Origin: an uncultured Duncaniella sp.
GTDB taxonomy: Bacteria > Bacteroidota > Bacteroidia > Bacteroidales > Muribaculaceae
Reading direction: 5' to 3'
Length of the DNA: 6,176 nt
NCBI GenBank assembly: GCA_910577335.1
Contig: CAJTMJ010000077.1
Location: forward strand, 1 to 6,176
The notes beneath the pieces were generated by a model that ran no database searches, had not been told where the DNA came from, and worked only from the letters and a program-made list of their open reading frames with translations. Positions 1-6,114 of the stretch are shown here, piece by piece (within the stretch, counting starts at the first letter, position 1; each line of letters opens with the position of its first letter). The position numbers were made by a program, and so were the translations under genes.

Positions 1-1
1 C

Positions 2-325
2 GTCCGACTTATACCCCAAAATTCGATGTTTTCAAATTTTTGTCATGTACTTAAAGCTGAAATTGAAGAAATTGTCAATTCTATGTGTGATAATATAATT
101 ATTAAAATGAAACAGCAGCTTCCTCAACTTTCATTAGACGACATAAACCTAATAACACTGACAATTGCCGGATATGGAGCCAAAGCAATATCTCTTTTCA
201 TGAATGCGAAACCGAATACAATATATGTAAGGCGCAAACGTTTGCTGGAACGGATAGCTAAATCAGACGCTCCTGACAGAGAATGGTTTATATCACAAAT
301 AAACGGATCAGAGCCAAGAGCTTAA
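2..325 (+). CDS. C-terminal part of a helix-turn-helix transcriptional regulator (5' end outside window)
   Basis: The reading frame is open from base 2 with no stop before the first ATG at base 26, so the gene almost certainly enters from the left and the 107 visible residues are its C-terminus. Counting from the ATG at 26, residues 36-77 (bases 131-256) look like a LuxR/GerE-type helix-turn-helix: an LSxDD lead-in, an AGYGAKAISLFM helix pair, then PNTIYVRRKRLLERI as recognition helix. In Bacteroidales this arrangement, preceded by a helical or coiled-coil stretch, is common at the end of regulators with N-terminal tetratricopeptide repeats or sensor domains; the N-terminal part here is not visible, so the signal sensed is unknown. 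The DNA is clearly more A/T-rich than the genes downstream. It stops 24 bases before the beta-lactamase start. Confident for a partial HTH regulator, not for subfamily. A complete 99-residue protein starting at 26 is the less likely alternative. Confidence 0.72.
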   Translation, partial: VRLIPQNSMFSNFCHVLKAEIEEIVNSMCDNIIIKMKQQLPQLSLDDINLITLTIAGYGAKAISLFMNAKPNTIYVRRKRLLERIAKSDAPDREWFISQINGSEPRA

Positions 326-349
326 ACGAATTTGATTTTAAATACGAAT

Positions 350-1258
350 ATGAAACGATTATCAGGAATATCAGTATCACGGTTCCTAATATTACTAATT
401 CTCGCTACAGGAATTTGCTCGTGTGGCACAGGTTCAAAATATGCCTCGTTGCAGGCTGAGTTGGAGGAGTTTGTGGCGGATAAGGATGCAAAGATAGGTG
501 TGGCGGTGATAATTGACGGGAAAGACACTGTGGCGGTGAACGGTAACGAGCAGTTTCCGATGATGAGCGTGTATAAATTTCCTATCGCAATGGCTGTGGT
601 GAAGTATTGCCGGCTGCATAATATGGACTTTACGGATTCATGCAGCGTGACACGTGCCGACCTGCACACGGACACTTACAGCCCCATGATGAAAAAATAT
701 GGCGATACTGACTCGACACGCATCGCTGTGAGCGAGCTTCTTGCATACTCATTGCAGCAGAGCGACAACAACGCCTCGGACATACTTCTTAATCTGTTCG
801 ATAGCCCGGAGGTGGTTGACCTGTATATCTCAAACCTCGGCATTGACGGCATAAATATAGCATGGAGCGAGGACGACATGCATAAGAAGCCGGGGCTATG
901 TTATGAAAACTCATCGACCCCAATAGCCATGGCTCAGCTCATGGATATGTTTGACCGTGAGCATAATGACCCACTGTCGGCTGAAATAAAGCGACTGATG
1001 GAATCGTGCGAGACAGGCACCGACCGTCTTGCCAAACCGCTGATGCCGACCAACGCCGTGATAGGACACAAGACCGGCACCGGCGACACTACTCCTGACG
1101 GGCGACTCATGGCTGTGAACGATGCCGGTTACGTGCATCTCCCCAACGGTCACAGATATTCAATTGCCGTGTTCATAGCGTATTCCGGCTACGACATGGC
1201 TCAGACTTCCAAGCTCATAGCCGACATATCGGCTATCGTAGCCGCCGGCATACAATAA
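350..1258 (+). CDS. Class A (subclass A2-like) beta-lactamase, predicted lipoprotein
   Basis: Serine beta-lactamase that would hydrolyse beta-lactam antibiotics in the periplasm. From the ATG at 350 the protein has 302 residues. Residues 1-25 form a signal peptide (basic MKR, hydrophobic core FLILLILATG) ending in ICSC, a probable lipobox with Cys25 (or Cys23) as the lipidated residue. The catalytic set is complete: S73-V-Y-K76 (the SxxK nucleophile and base), S138-D-N140 (SDN loop), E174 in SEDDM (position of the omega-loop Glu166), and K241-T-G243 (KTG). The SExxM omega loop, instead of ExxLN, is typical of subclass A2 enzymes (CepA, CblA, CfxA, PER, VEB). A TTG at 332 in the same frame would add six residues, but ATG 350 starts the signal peptide properly. 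No mobile-element signs flank it, so it looks like a resident chromosomal gene. The family call is secure; the substrate spectrum is not readable. Confidence 0.93.
   Translation: MKRLSGISVSRFLILLILATGICSCGTGSKYASLQAELEEFVADKDAKIGVAVIIDGKDTVAVNGNEQFPMMSVYKFPIAMAVVKYCRLHNMDFTDSCSVTRADLHTDTYSPMMKKYGDTDSTRIAVSELLAYSLQQSDNNASDILLNLFDSPEVVDLYISNLGIDGINIAWSEDDMHKKPGLCYENSSTPIAMAQLMDMFDREHNDPLSAEIKRLMESCETGTDRLAKPLMPTNAVIGHKTGTGDTTPDGRLMAVNDAGYVHLPNGHRYSIAVFIAYSGYDMAQTSKLIADISAIVAAGIQ
1217..1236 (+). repeat. Perfect 8-bp inverted repeat inside the end of the beta-lactamase gene
   Basis: ATAGCCGA (1217-1224) and TCGGCTAT (1229-1236) are exact reverse complements separated by a 4-base CATA loop. The repeat lies in the codons for IADISAI, just before the stop codon at 1256. 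It could form a stable mRNA hairpin protecting or pausing at the 3' end, but no T-run follows, so it is not a standard intrinsic terminator. Confidence 0.5.
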
Positions 1259-1276
1259 AGAAAAAAGCACGAGTTC

Positions 1277-1307
1277 TTTGCCTTCTTAATAATAATATGT
1301 AACTTTG
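1277..1307 (+). promoter_or_regulatory. Bacteroidales-type promoter for the panC operon
   Basis: TTTG at 1277-1280 (the -33 element) is followed after 19 bp by TAACTTTG at 1300-1307, an exact match to the Bacteroides -7 consensus TAnnTTTG. The expected transcript start a few bases downstream leaves a 5' leader of about 20-25 bases before the panC ATG at 1337. That leader has no Shine-Dalgarno sequence, as is usual in this phylum. It is the only full consensus match I found in the non-coding parts of the window, and it sits in the 78 bp gap that separates the beta-lactamase gene from panC. Confidence 0.8.
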
Positions 1308-1336
1308 CGCTCTGAAATTTCAGATGTTATAACATT

Positions 1337-2185
1337 ATGGAAATAATTCGCACTGTAGCTGAATTAAGAACCAAGCTAAACGAAGCCCGAGAAAAGGGTT
1401 CTATAGGACTCGTTCCCACCATGGGAGCGCTTCATGAAGGACATTTATCGCTGATCCAACGTGCCCGCAAGGAGAATGACACGGTTGTGGTCAGTGTGTT
1501 CGTCAATCCCACTCAGTTCAACAATCCCACAGACCTCGTAACATATCCCCGCACAGAGGAAGCCGATGTCGCGCTGCTTGAAAAAGCCGGCGTGGACTAC
1601 GCATTTATCCCCACAGTTGAAGAGATATATCCCGAACCTGACACACGTGTGTTTGAGCTGGGACCTGTGGCAGAAGTCATGGAAGGTGCCATGCGCCCGG
1701 GACACTTCAACGGTGTGGCGCAGATAGTGAGCAAGCTGTTTGACTTCACCCGCCCGACCCGTGCCTACTTCGGGGAAAAAGATTTCCAGCAGATAGCCGT
1801 GATACGCCGAATGGTGGAACTTGAAGGATTTGACCTTGAAATAGTGGACTGCCCCATCAAACGTGAGGCTGACGGACTCGCAATGAGCTCACGCAATGTG
1901 CGTCTCACTCCCGAACAGCGTGCGATAGCCCCTGCGATACACCGCACTCTCGAAAGCAGCGTGTGCTGGGCAAAGGATCACACTGTGGAACAGACCAAGC
2001 GTTATGTGATAGACGAGCTGAACTCCATGCCACAGATGCAAGTGGAGTACTACGAGATAGTTGACGCATTGACCATGCAGCCTATATCAGACTGGGACCA
2101 GACCAAACAGGCAGTGGGTTGCGTGACAGTGTTCTGCGGAGATGTCCGCCTAATAGACAACATAAAATACCCGATGAAAAAATGA
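1337..2185 (+). CDS. panC: Pantothenate synthetase (pantoate--beta-alanine ligase)
   Basis: Joins pantoate and beta-alanine with ATP, via pantoyl-adenylate, to make pantothenate, the vitamin precursor of coenzyme A; cytosolic. The 282 residues match the family's usual length. Signature motifs appear in order: PTMGALHEGH at 27-36, containing the nucleotidyltransferase HxGH motif (His33, His36); NPTQF at 57-61; PGHFNGVA at 121-128; GEKDFQQ at 146-152; and MSSRN at 183-187, the KMSKS-like ATP-binding loop. The C-terminal dimer part ends in RLIDNIKYP, also typical of PanC. The start at 1337 gives the conserved MEIIRTVAEL N-terminus and lies about 30 bases after the promoter. The stop overlaps the panD start (ATGA), which indicates translational coupling, so ligase and beta-alanine supply are made together. 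The identification is very secure. Confidence 0.98.
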   Translation: MEIIRTVAELRTKLNEAREKGSIGLVPTMGALHEGHLSLIQRARKENDTVVVSVFVNPTQFNNPTDLVTYPRTEEADVALLEKAGVDYAFIPTVEEIYPEPDTRVFELGPVAEVMEGAMRPGHFNGVAQIVSKLFDFTRPTRAYFGEKDFQQIAVIRRMVELEGFDLEIVDCPIKREADGLAMSSRNVRLTPEQRAIAPAIHRTLESSVCWAKDHTVEQTKRYVIDELNSMPQMQVEYYEIVDALTMQPISDWDQTKQAVGCVTVFCGDVRLIDNIKYPMKK

Positions 2186-2535
2186 TGCTTGAACTTTTAA
2201 AGTGCAAAATCCATCGTGTTACCGTAACAGAAGCACGTCTCGATTATATCGGAAGCATAACTATCGACCAAGACCTCATGGACGCAGCCGGAATATTTCC
2301 CGGCGAACGCATATACATAGTGGACAATAACAACGGTGAACGCTTCGACACCTACGCCATAGCCGGTGAACGCGGTTCGGGCGTGGTATGTCTCAACGGC
2401 GCTGCCGCCAGAAAAGTACAGGTAGGCGACATCGTGATCCTGATGTGCTATGCGTCAATGACGCCCGAGGAAGCACGTACCCACAAACCCGTGGTGCTGT
2501 TTCCCGACACAAAAACAAACAAACTGGTCAACTGA
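2182..2535 (+). CDS. panD: Aspartate 1-decarboxylase (pyruvoyl enzyme), proenzyme
   Basis: Decarboxylates L-aspartate to beta-alanine, the second substrate of PanC. The 117-residue proenzyme cleaves itself between Gly24 and Ser25 (in YIGSITID), and Ser25 becomes the catalytic pyruvoyl group. With the start at ATG 2182, key residues fall at the same numbers as in the E. coli enzyme: Lys9, Gly24-Ser25, Arg54, Thr57, Tyr58 and Asn72 (in LNGAAARK). This supports that start over an upstream in-frame ATG at 2119, which would add 21 residues lying inside panC. ATG 2185 is a near-equal alternative, one residue shorter. The 4-bp ATGA overlap with panC suggests coupled translation. Bacteria differ in whether PanD needs an activating partner (PanZ); nothing here answers that. 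Identification is very secure. Confidence 0.97.
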   Translation: MMLELLKCKIHRVTVTEARLDYIGSITIDQDLMDAAGIFPGERIYIVDNNNGERFDTYAIAGERGSGVVCLNGAAARKVQVGDIVILMCYASMTPEEARTHKPVVLFPDTKTNKLVN

Positions 2536-2601
2536 CACGCCACGTGCCATATTGACACCTCAAATAATAAACAACACCCCTCATAATTATATATCTGACT
2601 A

Positions 2602-3936
2602 ATGTTTGAGAATCTAAGCGAAAGACTTGAAAGAAGTTTTAAGATACTGAAAGGTGAAGGCAAAATCACCGAAATCAACGTTGCGGAAACCTTGAAGGAT
2701 GTGCGCAGAGCCCTTCTTGAAGCCGATGTCAACTTCAAAGTGGCAAAGCTGTTCACCGATGAGGTCAAGGCAAAAGCCCTCGGACAGAATGTGATCAACG
2801 CCATCAAGCCGGGTGAATTGATGATTAAGATCGTCCATGACGAACTCGCACGACTCATGGGTGGTGAGACTGCCAACGTGAACCTTTCAGGCAACCCGAC
2901 CGTGATACTTATGTCAGGTCTGCAGGGTTCAGGTAAAACCACTTTCTCAGGCAAACTCGCAAGGAAACTCAAATCGGAACAGGGGAAGCGTCCGTTGCTC
3001 GTAGCCTGCGACGTATACCGTCCTGCCGCCATAGATCAGTTGAAGGTTCTCGCATCACAGATTGATGTGCCTGTCTACACTGAGGATGGCAACAAGAACC
3101 CCGTTGAGATAGCTGAGAATGCAATCCGCTATGCTAAGACCAACCATCTCGACCTTGTGATTATCGATACCGCAGGTCGTCTTGCCGTTGACGAGCAGAT
3201 GATGCAGGAGATCGCAGCCATCAAGAAAGCTGTCAAGCCGCAGGAAACACTCTTTGTGGTTGACTCCATGACAGGTCAGGATGCGGTCAACACCGCCAAG
3301 GAATTCAACGACCGTCTTGACTTTGACGGCGTGGTGCTCACCAAACTCGACGGTGACACCAGAGGTGGTGCCGCACTTTCTATCCGCACCGTAGTCACCA
3401 AACCTATCAAGTTTGTAGGTACAGGTGAAAAGCTTGACGCTCTCGACCTTTTCCATCCCTCACGTATGGCTGACCGTATTCTCGGCATGGGTGACATCGT
3501 TTCACTCGTTGAGAAAGCCCAAAATGCCTACGATGAGAAGCAAGCCCGTGAGCTTCAGCGCAAGATAGCCAAGAATCAGTTTAATTTCAACGACTTCCTA
3601 CAGCAGATACAGCAGATCCAGAAGATGGGTAACCTGAAGGAACTCGCATCAATGATTCCCGGTGTCGGAAAGGCTATCAAAGATATAGACATTGACGACA
3701 ACGCATTCAAGGGTATTGAAGCCATAATCCGTTCTATGACCGAGCAGGAACGCCAGCATCCTGAAATCATCAACGGCAGCCGTCGCAAGCGTATTGCAAA
3801 AGGCTCTGGAACAGATATTCAGGAAGTCAACCGCCTAATCAAGCAGTTTGACGATGCCCGCAAGATGATGAAAGCCGTATCAGGTATCAAGAACCCAATG
3901 GCGATGATGCGTGGCATGAAGGGTATGAGACGATAA
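2602..3936 (+). CDS. ffh: Signal recognition particle protein Ffh (SRP54 GTPase)
   Basis: GTPase that, with SRP RNA, binds signal sequences of nascent membrane and exported proteins and delivers ribosomes to the receptor FtsY. All three domains are present in 444 residues, a normal length. The N domain is a helical bundle at about 1-90. The G domain at about 95-295 has GLQGSGKT (106-113, P-loop), DVYRPAA (137-143), DTAGR (189-193), TKLDGDTRGG (247-256) and GTGEKLDAL (273-281). The methionine-rich M domain runs from about 325 to the end, with the SRP RNA-binding helix region around SRRKRIAKGSG (393-403) and a Met-dense tail (MMKA, MAMMRGMKGM). No SRP RNA gene is visible in the window. It lies 66 bp after panD with no consensus promoter in the gap, so it is probably read through from the panC promoter. 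Very secure. Confidence 0.98.
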   Translation: MFENLSERLERSFKILKGEGKITEINVAETLKDVRRALLEADVNFKVAKLFTDEVKAKALGQNVINAIKPGELMIKIVHDELARLMGGETANVNLSGNPTVILMSGLQGSGKTTFSGKLARKLKSEQGKRPLLVACDVYRPAAIDQLKVLASQIDVPVYTEDGNKNPVEIAENAIRYAKTNHLDLVIIDTAGRLAVDEQMMQEIAAIKKAVKPQETLFVVDSMTGQDAVNTAKEFNDRLDFDGVVLTKLDGDTRGGAALSIRTVVTKPIKFVGTGEKLDALDLFHPSRMADRILGMGDIVSLVEKAQNAYDEKQARELQRKIAKNQFNFNDFLQQIQQIQKMGNLKELASMIPGVGKAIKDIDIDDNAFKGIEAIIRSMTEQERQHPEIINGSRRKRIAKGSGTDIQEVNRLIKQFDDARKMMKAVSGIKNPMAMMRGMKGMRR

Positions 3937-3999
3937 ATCGTCCATTCAATAAATATTATTATATCAGAAAGGAACTTTACATCAACCCCTGTATACATT

Positions 4000-4881
4000 A
4001 TGACACTGATTGACGGAAAGAAAATAGCAGATGATATCAAGCGTGAGATAGCAGCCGAAGTGGAAGAAATGGTGGCGCAAGGCAAACGTCGCCCTCATTT
4101 GGCAGCCATACTCGTAGGACATGACGGAGGAAGCGAGACATACGTCGCAAACAAAGTCAAGGCATGTGAAATGTGCGGTTTCCGCTCCACACTTATCCGA
4201 TATGAGGAGGAAGTCACTGAAGAAGAGCTTCTGCAGGCTATCGAAGGGCTTAACAACGATGACGAGGTGGACGGATTCATAGTCCAGCTTCCGCTTCCCA
4301 AACATATCTCTGAGCAGAAAATCATCGAGGCTATCGACTACCGCAAGGATGTGGACGGTTTCCACCCCATAAATGTCGGCAGAATGTCGATAGGACTCCC
4401 CTGCTTCCTTTCCGCAACCCCGTCAGGGATCATTGAACTTCTCCGCCGTTACGACATCCCCACCCGTGGTGCAAACTGTGTGGTGCTCGGCAGAAGCAAC
4501 ATCGTAGGGAAGCCTGTGGCAACACTTATGATGCAGAAAGCCAATCCGGGCAATGCCACTGTAACCGTGCTTCACAGCGCATCAAAAAATATCGCAGAGA
4601 AATGCGCCGAAGCTGACATTATAATCGCCGCACTTGGAAATCCGGGATTTGTGACAGCCGATATGGTTAAACCGGGGGCTGTGATTATAGACGTGGGTAC
4701 CACCCGTGTGCCTGACGCTACTCGTAAAAGCGGATTCCGTCTGCGTGGCGATGTTGATTTTGAGAATGTGGCAGAAAAATGCTCGTTCATCACACCTGTG
4801 CCCGGTGGCGTAGGACCTATGACCATCTGCTCTCTGATGAGAAACACTCTTCTTGCAGCCAAGAAAGAGATTTACGCTTAA
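4000..4881 (+). CDS. folD: Bifunctional methylene-tetrahydrofolate dehydrogenase / methenyl-tetrahydrofolate cyclohydrolase
   Basis: Cytosolic one-carbon enzyme that oxidises 5,10-methylene-tetrahydrofolate with NADP and hydrolyses the methenyl product to 10-formyl-tetrahydrofolate, feeding purine and formyl-methionine synthesis. The 293 residues match the family. Visible motifs are SETYVANKVKAC (45-56) with Tyr48 and catalytic Lys52, equivalent to Tyr50/Lys54 of better-known homologues; VQLPLP (95-100) with Gln96; KDVDGFHP (116-123) with Asp119; the TPSG loop (140-143); the Rossmann cofactor loop GRSNIVGKP (164-172); and TPVPGGVGPMT (265-275). No active-site residue appears missing. The start at 4000 gives the conserved MTLIDGKKIA N-terminus; there is no earlier in-frame ATG in the 63 bp gap after ffh. 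A purine-rich AAAGGAA at 3968-3974 is too far from the start to act as its ribosome site. Very secure. Confidence 0.98.
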   Translation: MTLIDGKKIADDIKREIAAEVEEMVAQGKRRPHLAAILVGHDGGSETYVANKVKACEMCGFRSTLIRYEEEVTEEELLQAIEGLNNDDEVDGFIVQLPLPKHISEQKIIEAIDYRKDVDGFHPINVGRMSIGLPCFLSATPSGIIELLRRYDIPTRGANCVVLGRSNIVGKPVATLMMQKANPGNATVTVLHSASKNIAEKCAEADIIIAALGNPGFVTADMVKPGAVIIDVGTTRVPDATRKSGFRLRGDVDFENVAEKCSFITPVPGGVGPMTICSLMRNTLLAAKKEIYA

Positions 4882-4919
4882 TCCCCAGTAGCTTTTAAAT
4901 ATCAAGCACCCGTCAAGCA

Positions 4920-5984
4920 ATGTTTAAGATACTGCTCGCCATCTTGTCATGGATGCTCCCGACTGATTCAGCCGAGATAGTCTTTGCCGGGGATGCGATG
5001 CAGCATCAGCGCCAAATAGATGCGGCAAAACAAGCTGACGGGTCACTGAACTATGACACCTATTTCGAAACGCTTGCGCCTTATATCTCATCAGCCGACT
5101 TTGCGGTGGTGAATCTTGAGACACCTCTCGGAGGTGCCCCTTATTCGGGCTACCCGATGTTTTGCGCCCATGACAATTATGTGGATGCGTTGACAAACTC
5201 AGGCTTTGATTTGATGCTGTCAGCAAACAATCATATACTCGACCGCAGAGATAAGGGTGTCAGACGCACTATAAAAGTATTTGAGGATAAAGGTGTCCCC
5301 TATCTCGGAGTTTACCGCAATCAGGCGCACAGAGATTCCATCTTGCCGATGATACATGACATCAACGGTTTTAAAGTGGCATTTCTTAACTACACTTACG
5401 GCACAAACGGGATCACTAAAACATCAGATATAGTCATTGATTACATTGACCGTGACCTTATAGCAGCCGATGTGGCGAAAGCCCGGAAGAAAGGGGCTGA
5501 AATCATAGCCGTATGCATACATTGGGGTGACGAATATAAGCTGCTCCCTAATGCCGGTCAAAAGAAGTTGGCAAAATATATTGCCGACCTCGGGGTTGAG
5601 TTGATAATCGGCAGTCATCCCCATGTGATTCAGCCTATGGAGCTGTCATTCAACGAGAAGCATCGGCAAAATTACTTTCTTGTCTACTCATTGGGTAATT
5701 TTATCTCGGCGATGCGTACCACTGACACTCGTGGCGGCGCAATGGTGCGTGTGGTTCTTGCCCGGGACATATTTCAAAAAGCATACGTTCGTAGCGCAAG
5801 TTACCGATTGGTGTTCACCCAACCGTCCAACGGGCGTGGCGACAATTTCAAATGCCTCCCGGCTGAATCGCAAGAAATATCTCAAGACATGCGCCCAAAA
5901 AGAAACGCATTTGTGAAAAATGCTGTAGGTATATTTGACAAGCATAACAAGAGTGTGCCACGTGATACCACTACTATCCGATAG
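4920..5984 (+). CDS. CapA-family (PGA_cap) metallophosphatase-like protein, predicted exported
   Basis: Member of the CapA/PgsA family, whose fold is that of calcineurin-like metallophosphatases. The founding members serve poly-gamma-glutamate capsule synthesis or anchoring, but most members in Bacteroidota have no proven role. The 354 residues carry the metal-site motifs in order: GDAM at 24-27, NLETPLGG at 65-72, SANNHILD at 101-108, IHWGDEY at 200-206, GSHPHVIQPME at 231-241 and SLGNFIS at 257-263. The first 18 residues (MFKILLAILSWMLPTDSA) look like a short signal peptide with possible cleavage after DSA, though the basic region is only one Lys. No other poly-gamma-glutamate genes (CapB or CapC type) are nearby, so capsule synthesis is not supported by context. 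It is 38 bp after folD and last before the terminator. The family is secure; the substrate and exact role are unknown. Confidence 0.9.
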   Translation: MFKILLAILSWMLPTDSAEIVFAGDAMQHQRQIDAAKQADGSLNYDTYFETLAPYISSADFAVVNLETPLGGAPYSGYPMFCAHDNYVDALTNSGFDLMLSANNHILDRRDKGVRRTIKVFEDKGVPYLGVYRNQAHRDSILPMIHDINGFKVAFLNYTYGTNGITKTSDIVIDYIDRDLIAADVAKARKKGAEIIAVCIHWGDEYKLLPNAGQKKLAKYIADLGVELIIGSHPHVIQPMELSFNEKHRQNYFLVYSLGNFISAMRTTDTRGGAMVRVVLARDIFQKAYVRSASYRLVFTQPSNGRGDNFKCLPAESQEISQDMRPKRNAFVKNAVGIFDKHNKSVPRDTTTIR

Positions 5985-6031
5985 AAATTATCGCTGAATT
6001 ATGCCATTTTTGCAGTAATTTTAACTGTTTT

Positions 6032-6061
6032 TGTCAGTTTTCGAGACTGGCATTTTTTTTT
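6032..6061 (+). terminator. Intrinsic terminator after the capA-like gene
   Basis: TGTCAGT (6032-6038) pairs with ACTGGCA (6046-6052), a 7-bp stem with one G-U pair and a 7-base loop, followed directly by nine T (6053-6061). It lies 47 bases after the stop of the capA-like gene and is the natural end of the panC to capA transcript. Confidence 0.8.
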
Positions 6062-6064
6062 GCT

Positions 6065-6114
6065 CAATTGTTATAGAGATGTGTTATTATCTCAAAACAC
6101 ATCTGCAATAATTG
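6065..6114. repeat. Long imperfect hairpin in non-coding DNA
   Basis: AGATGTGTT (6077-6085) and AACACATCT (6096-6104) are perfect 9-bp inverted repeats around a 10-base loop. An outer arm, CAATTGTT (6065-6072) with AATAATTG (6107-6114), adds 8 pairs including one G-U, separated by a small internal loop. No T-run follows on the + strand. On the - strand the hairpin is followed by GAGCAAAAAAAAATGCC, again no T-run, so it is not an ordinary terminator. It may be an operator, a structured leader of a gene beyond the right edge, or a small RNA element. Confidence 0.6.

Noticed and set aside
332..349. TTG start six codons upstream of the beta-lactamase ATG
   Set aside because: It only adds MILNTN before a normal signal peptide; ATG 350 gives a basic N-terminus followed by the hydrophobic core.
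322..675. Minus-strand open frames opposite the beta-lactamase and the other genes
   Set aside because: They lie antisense to strongly recognised genes, have no family motifs, and are explained as shadows of those genes.
1257..1279. AAAGAA/TTCTTT inverted repeat as a beta-lactamase terminator
   Set aside because: Only 6 bp with one G-C pair, an 11-base loop and no T-run directly after; too weak to be an intrinsic terminator.
2119..2181. Longer panD start at ATG 2119
   Set aside because: The added 21 residues lie wholly inside panC in another frame and do not resemble PanD; starting at 2182 gives standard residue numbering, including Lys9 and Gly24-Ser25.
3601..3627. CAGCAGAT-type direct repeats in ffh
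   Set aside because: They encode the QQIQQIQKMGNL stretch that is ordinary in Ffh M domains.
3968..3974. AAAGGAA as Shine-Dalgarno for folD
   Set aside because: It ends 25 bases before the ATG, too far to position a ribosome, and no earlier in-frame ATG exists in the gap.
4889..4896. TAGCTTTT as a -7 promoter element for the capA-like gene
   Set aside because: One mismatch to TAnnTTTG and no TTTG 19-21 bp upstream, so read-through from the operon promoter is simpler.
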